Source: an uncultured Clostridia bacterium (GTDB taxonomy: Bacteria > Bacillota > Clostridia > Lachnospirales > Anaerotignaceae). Taken from it: DNA of 13,646 bases. The notes beneath the pieces were generated by a model that was not told the origin of the DNA, did not search any database, and worked only from the letters and a program-made list of their open reading frames with translations. Made by a program: the position numbers and the translations under genes. Positions 1 to 8,260 of the stretch are shown here, piece after piece. Each line of letters starts with the position of its first letter. Position 1 is the stretch's first letter. The stretch spans positions 1 to 13,646 of the forward strand of contig CAJTZO010000046.1 of assembly GCA_910583755.1 (NCBI GenBank), written 5' to 3'.

Positions 1-3000
1 AAGCAGCTGTTTTTATTTGTAATGCAAAAGGGCTTGCAGCAAATGAAGCAGGTGCTAACTTATTAACTGATGCAGCACAAATCCCTGCTTGGGCAAAAGG
101 TGCTGTCGGTGCAGTGATTAGTGCTGGCTATATGTCTGGTTACCCAGATGGAAGCTTTGGTGGTTCTAAAGGTATGACTAGAGCGGAAGCTGTTTCTACC
201 TTGGACAGAGTTTTAGGTGGTGGTGTAACAACTCCTGCTCCTGATAATCAAGGCGTTTCTACTCCTGACACTAACCAAGATACTACTATTGCTGATGCAA
301 AACAAGAAGGTAATATGGTTTGGAAAAGCGGCGGCGGTGGTGGCGGCTCCAGTTCCAAAAAAGATGATGGTGAAGGTAAAAAACATGATGACAAAGATGT
401 TAAAATTGCTTCTGCAGCAGATGCGAGAGAACATAAGGGTCACACCTTAACCGGAACCACCACCATCGAATTAACAGAAAATTTAGAATTAAATGGCATT
501 ACATTTGATGGCCCTGTTGACATTATTTCTAAGGAAGCAAGTTCTGCTACAGCAGCAGCTTACATAGGTAGTGATACAGTCGTTGCAGCTGCAAATAGTA
601 GAATAGGTGAAGATAAATTTACTATCAAATTAATCAATGGTGCAAAATTTAATGATGAAGTTAAAGTAAGACCTGGTGAAAGTATAACAAATGCTAAACC
701 TGTTGAAATTGTCACAGAAACTACAGAAGAAGTTGCGAAAGCTATTAGCAATTTAGTTGCTGAAGTTGCTACAAGAATTGTTGGTTTTAAGACAGAAATT
801 CTTGAAGCTAGTGCACCTATTGAAGTAGCAAGAGGTTCTGTTACAACAGTAACTGCTGAAAGTGACATTACAGTTGAAGGTGATGCAACGGTTGGAACAG
901 TTAATGTTACTGGTGAAGCTAAAGTAACAGTACAGGATGGCGCTTCTATAGAAAACGTTGCTGTTGGTGGTACTGCAAATGTGGAAATTACCTTAGAAGG
1001 TACTGCAAAAGTTACAGACATTACAGTAGAAGATAAAGCAATCGTTGCAGTTGATATTCCAAAGGATGCAGAAGTTGGAAAATATACCTCCACCTCCACA
1101 GCAAGTGGTTCTAAAATTACTGGTGAAGGTAAAGTTACTGGCGGTGTTACAGTAGTTGAAGGTACTACAGAGGTATCTAAAACCATTGAGGCAGATGTAA
1201 AAGTAACACCAAAAGATGAAAAAACGGAAGTAAATGGAACAACTGTTGCAGGTTTAAAAATAACAGCTCCAACAGCAGAAACTACTGATATGAAAGTAGT
1301 TGCAGACCCTATTACAGGTGTTACAGTTGCAGGTACTTGGACAAAAGGTACAACTGATGAAACAACTAAGAAAACACCATATACTGCAACAATTACATTG
1401 ACAGCAGCAGATGGCTTTGAATTTGCAGCAGATGTTGCAGATTTGACAGCAGATGATTTTAAAAATTTAGGTATAGATATAACAATTGATACAGATGGTG
1501 TTTCCTATGCAGACGGAACTTTAACAATTAAAGTAACTGCACTTGTAGATGCAAAAACAGAAGAACCAGATGATGATAAAGTACCAGCTACAGTAGAAAT
1601 TACAGCTGTTACAGACCCAATACAAAAAGATACTAGCACAACATTTGAAGCAACTGTTAAAAATACAGCTGGTACAACAATTACAGAAGGCTATACATTA
1701 AAATGGGAATTATTAGATGAAAAAGATGCACCTCTTACCATTGAAGGGGTAACACTTGATGCTGCAACTGGTGTTCTTACAGTTACCGCAGATGCCAAAA
1801 TAGAAGCTGAAATAACTGCAAAAGTAAAAGTAACTGTGGATGGCACAGATATAACAAATACAACAAATATTACATTATCAGACGAAGTAGCACAAATTAA
1901 GAGTATTGTGATTGCTTTGAAAGATGAAAATGCTGAAACAACATTGAAACCTGGTGACACATTAGAATTTACTGTAACTGGTAAATCTGAAGCAGGTTCA
2001 GACATGGCATTGACTGATAAAGGTACAGTGACTTGGTCAGCAGGTGATAATCTTACAGAAGCAATTGGTAGTATAGAAGATGGTGTATTGACAATTAAAG
2101 CGGATGCTGAAATTACTGATGATATTACACTTTCTGTAATAGCTTCTTTCTTAGCAACAGATGCTGCTTCAGCTGATGCAATGGATAGTAATACTATTGA
2201 TGTAACTGTAAGAAAAATTGGAACAGAAGCAGTTGTAACATCTGAAAAATATGCTGTAGATGCAGATGCTAAGACAATTAAAGCAAAAACTGATCAAGGC
2301 AGCGAACAAATCACAACTGCAACAACAGTAGATGCATTTAAAGCAAACTTAACACCTAGCACAGGTGCTAGTATGAAAGTTGTTGCTGATGCTACTAGTG
2401 TAACAGATAAAACTACTTTTGATGCTGCTACAGAAGTTACAGCTTTAGTAGATAATTGCGTTTTATGTGTAATCTCTGAAGATGGAAAGATAGTGGAAAA
2501 ATATACTGTAACTGTAACAGAAGCATCAGAAGATAACACACCTGCTGCAGCTCTTGGTGATACTAAAGCATTAACTGGAACTGTAAAGAATGACAGTTCA
2601 GACAGTATTGCTTCCACAGATACTATTGAAATTCAATTAACTGGTGGAGCTACTTTCAATGCTATAACAACATCTGACACTTTAGCAGATTATATTACAT
2701 TTGGCGACACATTACCAAGTGGTCTTACACCTGTCCTTGTTTCTGATGTAGCTGAAGGTGCAACAAGTGCAACTATCAAATTTACAGGTGCAGTAGCTAG
2801 TGCTACTGATACTGCTGGTGTAGATGTTGCAGTTACTGTAAAAGCAGCTGCTTTAAAAACTGGTGGTACTTCAGATCTTTCTGCTGGTAATTTAAAAATT
2901 ACTATAAATGCAGAAGAAGATGACACACCTGCTGCAGCTCTTGGTGATACTAAAGCATTAACTGGAACTGTAAAGAATGACAGTTCAGACAGTATTGCTT

Positions 3001-3305
3001 CCACAGATACTATTGAAATTCAATTAACTGGTGGAGCTACTTTCAATGCTATAACAACATCTGACACTTTAGCAGATTATATTACATTTGGCGACACATT
3101 ACCAAGTGGTCTTACACCTGTCCTTGTTTCTGATGTAGCTGAAGGTGCAACAAGTGCAACTATCAAATTTACAGGTGCAGTAGCTAGTGCTACTGATACT
3201 GCTGGTGTAGATGTTGCAGTTACTGTAAAAGCAGCTGCTTTAAAAACTGGTGGTACTTCAGATCTTCCTGCTGGTAATTTAAAAATTACTATAAATGAAA
3301 ACTAA
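1..3305 (+). CDS. SLH-domain surface protein with modular beta-rich ectodomain (5' end outside window)
   Basis: The reading frame is open from base 3 to the TAA at 3303-3305 (1,100 codons), so the gene starts upstream; the GTG at 114 lies inside an SLH repeat and is not a start. Counting the codon at base 3 as residue 1, residues 1-13 are the end of one SLH repeat and about 21-72 are a full one (TDAAQIPAWAKGAV, SGYPDGSF, MTRAEAV). SLH repeats bind pyruvylated cell-wall polymer, so the protein is probably displayed on the wall. A polar linker with six glycines (110-115) and Lys/Asp runs follows. Then come a Val/Thr/Gly-rich, beta-solenoid-like stretch (bases about 840-1070), two Ig-like (Big-type) segments (about 1590-1875 and 1899-2150), a module at 2232-2520 and two near-identical terminal modules. 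It is rich in Thr, Ala, Val and Asp, and has no LPXTG or C-terminal anchor. Adhesin or structural role is inferred. Confidence 0.9.
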   Translation, partial: AAVFICNAKGLAANEAGANLLTDAAQIPAWAKGAVGAVISAGYMSGYPDGSFGGSKGMTRAEAVSTLDRVLGGGVTTPAPDNQGVSTPDTNQDTTIADAKQEGNMVWKSGGGGGGSSSKKDDGEGKKHDDKDVKIASAADAREHKGHTLTGTTTIELTENLELNGITFDGPVDIISKEASSATAAAYIGSDTVVAAANSRIGEDKFTIKLINGAKFNDEVKVRPGESITNAKPVEIVTETTEEVAKAISNLVAEVATRIVGFKTEILEASAPIEVARGSVTTVTAESDITVEGDATVGTVNVTGEAKVTVQDGASIENVAVGGTANVEITLEGTAKVTDITVEDKAIVAVDIPKDAEVGKYTSTSTASGSKITGEGKVTGGVTVVEGTTEVSKTIEADVKVTPKDEKTEVNGTTVAGLKITAPTAETTDMKVVADPITGVTVAGTWTKGTTDETTKKTPYTATITLTAADGFEFAADVADLTADDFKNLGIDITIDTDGVSYADGTLTIKVTALVDAKTEEPDDDKVPATVEITAVTDPIQKDTSTTFEATVKNTAGTTITEGYTLKWELLDEKDAPLTIEGVTLDAATGVLTVTADAKIEAEITAKVKVTVDGTDITNTTNITLSDEVAQIKSIVIALKDENAETTLKPGDTLEFTVTGKSEAGSDMALTDKGTVTWSAGDNLTEAIGSIEDGVLTIKADAEITDDITLSVIASFLATDAASADAMDSNTIDVTVRKIGTEAVVTSEKYAVDADAKTIKAKTDQGSEQITTATTVDAFKANLTPSTGASMKVVADATSVTDKTTFDAATEVTALVDNCVLCVISEDGKIVEKYTVTVTEASEDNTPAAALGDTKALTGTVKNDSSDSIASTDTIEIQLTGGATFNAITTSDTLADYITFGDTLPSGLTPVLVSDVAEGATSATIKFTGAVASATDTAGVDVAVTVKAAALKTGGTSDLSAGNLKITINAEEDDTPAAALGDTKALTGTVKNDSSDSIASTDTIEIQLTGGATFNAITTSDTLADYITFGDTLPSGLTPVLVSDVAEGATSATIKFTGAVASATDTAGVDVAVTVKAAALKTGGTSDLPAGNLKITINEN
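2528..3297 (+). repeat. Tandem duplication, two 387-bp in-frame copies encoding terminal modules
   Basis: Bases 2528-2910 and 2915-3297 align without gaps at an offset of 387 bp (129 codons). I find two differences over 383 bp: A2535/G2922 and T2880/C3267; the latter changes Ser to Pro. Each copy starts near PAAALGDTKALTGTV and ends near GNLKITIN. The module resembles Thr/Gly-rich beta-sandwich repeats of bacterial surface proteins (GATFNAI, LPSGLTPVLV, GATSATIKFTG), a resemblance I recall and have not searched. Near-identity at synonymous sites implies recent duplication or ongoing conversion. The second copy runs almost to the stop codon. Confidence 0.97.
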
Positions 3306-3340
3306 ATTTTTAGACTAAATCAAGAAATAAATATAATTTT

Positions 3341-3372
3341 AGCCCCATTCTCCCATGAGAGTGGGGCTTTTT
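3341..3372 (+). terminator. Rho-independent terminator of the SLH gene
   Basis: AGCCCCATTCTC (3341-3352) pairs with GAGAGTGGGGCT (3357-3368), giving a 12-bp stem with one G-U pair, a four-base CCAT loop and a following T run. It lies 35 bp after the SLH stop. The minus-strand side has no comparable T run (AAAATTAT follows the stem), so it mainly serves the plus-strand gene, although the convergent carboxypeptidase gene ends only 14 bp away. Confidence 0.88.
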
Positions 3373-3382
3373 ATGATACACT

Positions 3383-4534
3383 TTATAAGCACCATTTTTG
3401 AAATAAATTATGCAGCATTTTTTCAACAGTTGCCTTTTTCATTTCTTTTGCGGTTACAAGGTCACAGCGTCCTACTTCTTTTCCATTAATGCTATAAACC
3501 AATTCTCCTACTTTGGTACCTGCTTCAAATGGTGCTTTTAAAGAGGAAAGCAATTCTTGCTCTGTTTCCAGTGTTTCCCCCTTTTGCCCCAAAAGTGAAA
3601 TTTCCTCCTTCACCACAACATCAATACTATCTTCTATGCCTTTGTATACGGGTATTTTCCCTACAATTTCCCCTTGTTGCATACCCGGCTTAATTTCATA
3701 CTGTGAAAAACCATATTCAAACAGTTGGATAACCTCCTGAAATCGCACCCGGAAATCTGGCGCTGCCATCACTACCCCAATAAGCTGCAAACCATCTTTT
3801 TCTGCTGTGCCTGACAAGCAGTATAATGCTTTTCCTGTAGAACCTGTTTTTAAACCTGTCGCATATTCTGGATACCATTTTAACAGCTTATTTGTATTCG
3901 TTAAGCCAAATTCTGTTTCCCCTTTTCTTGTTTTATGTATAATGCTATCCTGCCATGTTTTTGTAAACTCAAATATTTCTGGGTGTTTTGTGATTAATTC
4001 CCGCGACATTACCGCAATATCATGCGCACTTGTCACATGTCCATCAGCGTCAAGTCCACATGCATTAACAAAATGCGTGTCCTCCATCCCAAGCTCTGCC
4101 GCTTTTTCATTCATTTTTTGAACAAAACCTTCCTCACTTCCTCCGATAAATTCTGCCATACTGACTGCTGCATCATTTGCACTTGCGATTGCAATACATT
4201 TTGTCATATCTCTTGCTGTTTGTTGTTCTTGTGGCTCCAAAAATACCTGAGAACCACCCATGGATGCAGCATGTTCACTTACGGTTACTTTATCATCCCA
4301 TTGAAATTTTCCTTCAGATTCTGCCTCATATATCAGTAAAAGTGTCATGACTTTCGTAACACTTGCTGGTGGAAGCTTTTCATGGCTATTTTGTTCGTAG
4401 AGTATAGAACCTGTTTTCGGCTCCATTAGTATCGCGCTTTTTGATTGCAAGTTTAAGTCATCTGCAAAGACAGGTGTGATTGCTATGCTTACAAAATACA
4501 ACAGTGATATGATAAAACAAAACCACTTTCTCAT
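3383..4534 (-). CDS. dacF: Serine-type D-Ala-D-Ala carboxypeptidase (peptidase S11, DacA/DacF type)
   Basis: A 383-residue penicillin-binding protein of the low-molecular-mass class that removes the terminal D-alanine from peptidoglycan stem peptides outside the membrane. Residues 1-24 form a Sec signal peptide (hydrophobic core IISLLYFVSIAI, cleavage likely after VFA). The three active-site motifs are present: S58-V-T-K61 with nucleophile Ser58, S118-A-N120, and K229-T-G231. Residues from about 275 to 360 fit the PBP5-type C-terminal beta domain. The last 20 or so residues (KKATVEKMLHNLFQKW) look like the amphipathic membrane-anchoring helix of this family. The ATG at 4534 has an AGGAGG six bases upstream. 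The gene is monocistronic, convergent with the SLH gene and divergent from the hydrogenase gene. The family call is firm; dacF rather than dacA or dacB is a naming choice. Confidence 0.95.
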   Translation of the reverse strand: MRKWFCFIISLLYFVSIAITPVFADDLNLQSKSAILMEPKTGSILYEQNSHEKLPPASVTKVMTLLLIYEAESEGKFQWDDKVTVSEHAASMGGSQVFLEPQEQQTARDMTKCIAIASANDAAVSMAEFIGGSEEGFVQKMNEKAAELGMEDTHFVNACGLDADGHVTSAHDIAVMSRELITKHPEIFEFTKTWQDSIIHKTRKGETEFGLTNTNKLLKWYPEYATGLKTGSTGKALYCLSGTAEKDGLQLIGVVMAAPDFRVRFQEVIQLFEYGFSQYEIKPGMQQGEIVGKIPVYKGIEDSIDVVVKEEISLLGQKGETLETEQELLSSLKAPFEAGTKVGELVYSINGKEVGRCDLVTAKEMKKATVEKMLHNLFQKWCL

Positions 4535-4562
4535 AGGAAACCTCCTTTTTTTATTTACTTTA

Positions 4563-4591
4563 GTATTAGCTTATGTGAGAAAAAAAGACAA
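4563..4591 (-). promoter_or_regulatory. Candidate sigma-A promoter of the carboxypeptidase gene
   Basis: On the minus strand TTGTCT (4591-4586) and TAATAC (4568-4563) are separated by exactly 17 bases, about 30 bases upstream of the start codon. The -35 is good and the -10 weak. A possible -10 for the divergent hydrogenase gene, TATACT, lies at 4628-4633 on the plus strand but has no convincing -35. Confidence 0.35.
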
Positions 4592-4661
4592 TATGAAAAT
4601 AAATGTTTATTATTTTTAAAACAAGTCTATACTATTTAAAAAATTAACTGGAGGTTCTAAC

Positions 4662-6164
4662 ATGAGAGGTCTTGACACACCAATTACACGATTAAGAAGA
4701 CAGGTTTTTAAAGAAATTGCAAAAGTTGCTTATTCTTCTGAAAATATTAATGATGATATTGAAGCAATTCCTTATATTTTATCTCCGGGTGATAGTCCCC
4801 ATTACAGAGAAAGTATTTACAGAGAAAGAGCGATTGCATCAGAACGTGTTCGCCTTGCTATGGGAATGTCACTTCGTCCTGAAGACCAGCCTGTACATAT
4901 TACAAGTGGTCTGGAAGAAAGCAATATTGCAGAAAAATATTATGAGCCACCATTAATACAGGTGATTCCTTCCGCTTGTAATGCTTGTGATACTAATAAA
5001 TATTTAATCAGCGACCAATGTTGCGGATGTGTTGCACACCCTTGTCAGGAGGTTTGTCCCACAGATGCTATTTCTATGATAAATGGACGTTCTCATATCG
5101 ACCAGCAAAAATGTATTAAATGTGGTAAATGTAAAGCAAGCTGTCCTTATGATGCCATTGCACGGAAAATACGCCCTTGTGCTGCTGCTTGTGGTGTAGA
5201 TGCGATTGAAAGTGATGACTTAAAACGTGCCCGTATCAACACTGATAAATGTGTTTCTTGTGGTATGTGTATGGTAAATTGTCCTTTCGGCGCGATTGCA
5301 GATAAATCTCAAATTTTTCAATTAATTCGAGCAATGAAACAGCAAAAAAATGTTATTGCAGAGGTAGCTCCTGCCATTATTGGACAATTTGGAACAAATG
5401 TATCTCCTGCAAAAATAAAAGCTGCATTACTAGAACTTGGATTTTCAAAAGTTTATGAGGTAGCAATGGGTGCAGATATTGGCGCAATGACAGAAGCACA
5501 TCATTATGTTGATAAGGTTGTTTCTGGGGAATTACCATTTTTATTAACATCTTGTTGCCCTTCTTGGTCGATGTTAGCAAAAAAATATTTTCCTGAAATT
5601 ATTAATAAAATATCGAATGCATTAACACCTATGGTTGCAACAGCTCGAAGCATAAAACAAGAACAACCAGAGGCGAAAGTGGTATTTATTGGTCCCTGTG
5701 CCGCTAAAAAATTGGAAGCCTCCCGAAAAAGTGTTCGCAGTGATGTAGATTTTGTCATTACGTTTGAAGAACTTTCTGCTATGTTTGAAGCAAAAGGAAT
5801 TGATTTTGAAACTTTTGACAAAGAAGTATCAATGGAGGATGCAACAGGTGCTGGACGTGGATATGCGGTATCTGGAGGAGTAGCAGATGCTATTGAACAG
5901 TGTATTCATGAATATTATAAAAATGTTGATGTATTAATTGAACATGCACAAGGGCTATCAGAATGTCGGAAAATATTAACAATCGCCAAGACTGGTAAAA
6001 TGGATGGGTCTTTGATAGAAGGTATGGCTTGTCCGGGTGGTTGTGTTGCTGGTGCAGGTACCAATATTCCAATTAATCGTGCTACAGCAGAAGTGAAAAA
6101 ATTTGTAAAAAATTCGAAACAAGCTTTGCCAGAGAAAGAAATTGCAGAAGTTGAATTGTTATAA
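4662..6164 (+). CDS. Monomeric [FeFe] hydrogenase, group B
   Basis: This 500-residue enzyme should interconvert protons and H2 using reduced ferredoxin in the cytoplasm. The cysteine-rich N-terminal half carries C106-x2-C109, C120-x2-C123-x4-C128-x3-C132-P, a ferredoxin motif C151/154/157/161, C173-x3-C177 and a second ferredoxin motif C197/200/203/207, enough for at least three [4Fe-4S] clusters. The H-cluster domain has L1 TSCCPSW (296-302), L2 GPCAAKK (344-350) and L3 EGMACPGGC (453-461), so the ligands would be C299, C346, C457 and C461. Serine in L1, glycine in place of the usual L2 methionine, and GGC in L3 fit group B rather than group A. There is no N-terminal 2Fe-2S domain and no partner subunit nearby. 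GGAGG lies at 4650-4654. HydE/F/G maturases are not in the window. Direction and physiological role are inferred. Confidence 0.93.
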   Translation: MRGLDTPITRLRRQVFKEIAKVAYSSENINDDIEAIPYILSPGDSPHYRESIYRERAIASERVRLAMGMSLRPEDQPVHITSGLEESNIAEKYYEPPLIQVIPSACNACDTNKYLISDQCCGCVAHPCQEVCPTDAISMINGRSHIDQQKCIKCGKCKASCPYDAIARKIRPCAAACGVDAIESDDLKRARINTDKCVSCGMCMVNCPFGAIADKSQIFQLIRAMKQQKNVIAEVAPAIIGQFGTNVSPAKIKAALLELGFSKVYEVAMGADIGAMTEAHHYVDKVVSGELPFLLTSCCPSWSMLAKKYFPEIINKISNALTPMVATARSIKQEQPEAKVVFIGPCAAKKLEASRKSVRSDVDFVITFEELSAMFEAKGIDFETFDKEVSMEDATGAGRGYAVSGGVADAIEQCIHEYYKNVDVLIEHAQGLSECRKILTIAKTGKMDGSLIEGMACPGGCVAGAGTNIPINRATAEVKKFVKNSKQALPEKEIAEVELL

Positions 6165-6352
6165 AATCTTTTTTGTGGACGCTGTCCAGTCTACACTTTG
6201 CGCCAACCGTAATGGAATGTAGACAACACTTTCAAAGTTTATTGACAAGTTGAGCCTGAAATATTTTTTTATTTCAGGCTTAATTTGTCAAAAACCTTAA
6301 GGTTTTGGTGTACATTTTATTAAGAGAAAATATAAATTAGTTCTCAAGTTTT
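6165..6352. other. Gene-free stretch built of inverted repeats between convergent genes
   Basis: No coding sequence is visible. From left to right it holds TGGAC-GCT-GTCCA (6176-6188), GTCTACA (6189-6195) pairing with TGTAGAC (6218-6224), the short palindrome ACTTT-C-AAAGT (6228-6238), the long hairpin annotated separately at 6242-6291, and the perfect 16-bp palindrome AAAACCTTAAGGTTTT (6291-6306). The remaining bases to 6352 are AT-rich with no recognised signal. The density of palindromes suggests a small dispersed repeat element serving as a terminator region, but I could not compare it with the rest of the genome. Confidence 0.6.
6242..6291. terminator. Long hairpin between hydrogenase and HAD genes, probable bidirectional terminator
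   Basis: Arms 6242-6262 and 6271-6291 form an uninterrupted 21-bp stem (two G-U pairs on the plus-strand RNA) around an eight-base AT loop; the GC-richer core is AGCCTGAAAT/ATTTCAGGCT. The stem can extend further outward with two mismatches. It sits between two converging genes, where a shared terminator is expected. Against a classic terminator, neither side is followed directly by a long T run, though the plus side runs into AAAACCTTAAGGTTTT. Confidence 0.55.
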
Positions 6353-7165
6353 TTATCTCTCTAATATAAATTTTTCTATTACATGAGCAATACCATCATT
6401 ATCATTTGACAATGTAATATAATCTGCTGCCTTTTTGGTTGCTTCTTGTGCATTTTCCATTGCAACACCAAGCCCTGCAAATTGCAGCATTGTAATATCA
6501 TTATAACCATCTCCACAAGCAATGACTTCTTCCCTTTGAATGCCTAATACACGAATTAATTTTTCCAAACCGTATGCTTTGTCAATTCCCGGCGGTAATA
6601 TTTCTAAAAAGAAAGGGTCTGAACGAAAAACATTTAAGTTTTTTCCTGCCATTTGCTGAAAAAGTGGTTCTGCTTTTTCTACATCTTCTGGATTCCCTGC
6701 TAATAAATACTTTGCCACAGGAAAAGTAACATATTCTTTAATATTTTTTGGGACAACTCTTTCCAGTTGATTCACTCTTAATTCTAATTGTATAAATTCA
6801 TTATCATCTTCTGTTATTAACTTATCATTTCCTTCATATGTCATAAGACCAATGTTACACTTTCTGGAAAGGTCATATACTTTATCCAAATATCCTTCTG
6901 GTAAGTCTGCTTCAAATAAACATTTTTCTGTTGTTACATCAATGATTCTCCCACCATTAAAGGCAATGATACAACCATTATTTTTATCTAAATGTAACTC
7001 TTTTGCTTTTGGTAATACTCCTTTAACGGGTCTGCCAGATGCTAAAACAACCTTGACCCCTTTTTCTATTGCTTTTTGTAAGGCTTGTTTATTTTTTTCA
7101 GAAATATTTTTTTGAGAATCTACTAATGTCCCATCTAAATCTAAGACAATCATTTTATAATGCAA
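6353..7165 (-). CDS. Cof-type HAD-superfamily phosphatase
   Basis: A 270-residue cytoplasmic hydrolase of the haloacid dehalogenase superfamily, Cof/YidA-like (IIB) subclass, which dephosphorylates sugar phosphates, nucleotides or cofactors. Motif I is D9-L-D11-G-T13 (Asp9 the nucleophile), motif II is S43-G-R-P, the motif III lysine is K196 (GIDKAYGL) and motif IV is GDGYND (D219, D223). The cap domain spans roughly residues 80-190. The preferred start is the TTG at 7165, because AGGGGAAG sits at normal spacing before it; the ATG at 7153 (four codons later) is too far from that site. The gene starts 22 bp after the Ppx/GppA gene and is probably the last gene of the ppk operon. The substrate cannot be told from sequence; a link to phosphate metabolism is inference from context. 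Confidence 0.9.
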   Translation of the reverse strand: MHYKMIVLDLDGTLVDSQKNISEKNKQALQKAIEKGVKVVLASGRPVKGVLPKAKELHLDKNNGCIIAFNGGRIIDVTTEKCLFEADLPEGYLDKVYDLSRKCNIGLMTYEGNDKLITEDDNEFIQLELRVNQLERVVPKNIKEYVTFPVAKYLLAGNPEDVEKAEPLFQQMAGKNLNVFRSDPFFLEILPPGIDKAYGLEKLIRVLGIQREEVIACGDGYNDITMLQFAGLGVAMENAQEATKKAADYITLSNDNDGIAHVIEKFILER

Positions 7166-7187
7166 TCAAATCTTCCCCTATCTAGTA

Positions 7188-8093
7188 TTATTTTTTCTCT
7201 TGTGAAAATAATTTTTGATATAAATATCCTTCTCTGACACCGAAAGCACTCATAATAATATCTTTACATTGTACATACTCACAAACGGTATTCATAACAA
7301 TCATACCAGGTATTAAGGTGTGTACACGGTCTGGAGATATTTTTAACACTTTCCTTAATATTTCGTTTTCATCACCTTTAAATTGCTTTAATAATTTGGG
7401 AACATCTTCCGCAATAATCACATTGTTTTCTTTTGGTAATTCGAATACAGTATTATTCATATTTTTGGTTGCTCGAATAGAACCACCGATTCCAACCATT
7501 GTATCAAATCTTTTATTTTGCAAGAATTTAATTTTTCCTACTTCCTTCATGACCGCTGCTTCAATTTCTTTTTTTTCTTTTTTGGTAGGAAACAATCTTG
7601 ACACATAATTTGTAAACATAGATAAAGAACCAAATGGCAAACTAACTGCGTTCTGAATTTGTCCCCTTTCATATACCAAAATTTCTGTACTACCACCACC
7701 AATATCTAATAACACACCTTCATCTAAATTGATAGAATGTGCTGCACCAATAAAGTCAAAAGTTGCTTCTTGGTATCCTGTCAAAACATCAATGGAAAGT
7801 CCTGTTTCTGCTTGAATTGTTTGCAAAGCGTCATCTGTATTAGAAATATTTCTTAGAGAAGCAGTGGCGAATACAAAAAGTTCCTCTAATGGAAAATGTT
7901 CCATCATTTCTTTATAGCGATTTAAAACATCACAAGCCTTTTGAATTCCTTTTTTTGTCATTTTACCTTTTTTGACATATCCGGCAAGTCCTGCTGTTGT
8001 TTTATTGTTCAACATGGGATAAACTTCACCATCAGATACCTCATAAATTGACAAACGAATTGTATTAGAACCTACATCAATTACACCATACAT
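7188..8093 (-). CDS. Short Ppx/GppA-family phosphatase (exopolyphosphatase candidate)
   Basis: A 301-residue member of the ASKHA-fold Ppx/GppA family, whose members release phosphate from polyphosphate ends or convert pppGpp to ppGpp. Visible motifs are the first phosphate loop DVGSNTIRLSIYEV (6-19), FATASLRN (75-82), the catalytic glutamate region TGYQEATF (E109 by alignment to the family), the second phosphate loop LLDIGGGSTEIL (128-139), GIGGSIRA (201-208) and the terminal FGVREGYLY. It contains only the two N-terminal domains; the C-terminal HD-like domains of E. coli Ppx (about 500 residues) are absent, as in many short bacterial homologues. AAGGGAG precedes the ATG at normal distance. 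It follows ppk1 on the same strand with a 167-bp gap and precedes the HAD gene by 22 bp. The ppk1 neighbour favours exopolyphosphatase, but GppA activity cannot be excluded. Confidence 0.9.
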   Translation of the reverse strand: MYGVIDVGSNTIRLSIYEVSDGEVYPMLNNKTTAGLAGYVKKGKMTKKGIQKACDVLNRYKEMMEHFPLEELFVFATASLRNISNTDDALQTIQAETGLSIDVLTGYQEATFDFIGAAHSINLDEGVLLDIGGGSTEILVYERGQIQNAVSLPFGSLSMFTNYVSRLFPTKKEKKEIEAAVMKEVGKIKFLQNKRFDTMVGIGGSIRATKNMNNTVFELPKENNVIIAEDVPKLLKQFKGDENEILRKVLKISPDRVHTLIPGMIVMNTVCEYVQCKDIIMSAFGVREGYLYQKLFSQEKK

Positions 8094-8227
8094 TGTAAAA
8101 ACTCCCTTCTTACATTTTTATATTTGATAGAATAGAATTATCACTTTATTCAGTTGTATGTTAATCAAGTAAAAATTTTGGATTTTTTCTAAAATCACTA
8201 ACTTTTTTGAAAAAAAATAGGATTAGC

Positions 8228-8240
8228 TTTTGACAAACTG
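8228..8240 (+). other. TTGACA-RRYTG motif copy in the ppk1-ppx gap
   Basis: TTTTGACAAACTG is one of four intergenic copies of TTGACARRYTG in this window; the others start at 6242 (+) and 10841 (+) and end at 10667 on the minus strand. Here no -10 box or plus-strand gene follows at promoter distance, so it is unlikely to be a promoter. The rest of the gap 8094-8260 is AT-rich with only a weak hairpin, GATTTT-TTCT-AAAATC, at 8181-8196. Confidence 0.45.
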
Positions 8241-8260
8241 GATAAGGTATCACTCTATTT

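Noticed and set aside
114..116. GTG at 114 as the start of the SLH gene
   Set aside because: The frame stays open to the window edge, and the upstream codons encode the first half of the same SLH repeat (TDAAQIPAWAKGAV), so the true start is outside the window.
560..1186. 208-codon open frame on the minus strand inside the SLH gene
   Set aside because: It is the complement of Thr/Val/Ala-rich codons, has no ribosome binding site or recognisable motif, and lies wholly inside a clear plus-strand gene. The same holds for the minus-strand frames at 1691-2005, 2294-2617 and 2690-3004; the last two are near-copies only because of the duplication.
4603..4624. Rex-like (NADH-responsive repressor) operator upstream of the hydrogenase
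   Set aside because: ATGTTTA and AAAACAA loosely match the two half-sites, but they are eight bases apart instead of the expected shorter spacing, and each has mismatches. In such AT-rich DNA this is likely chance.
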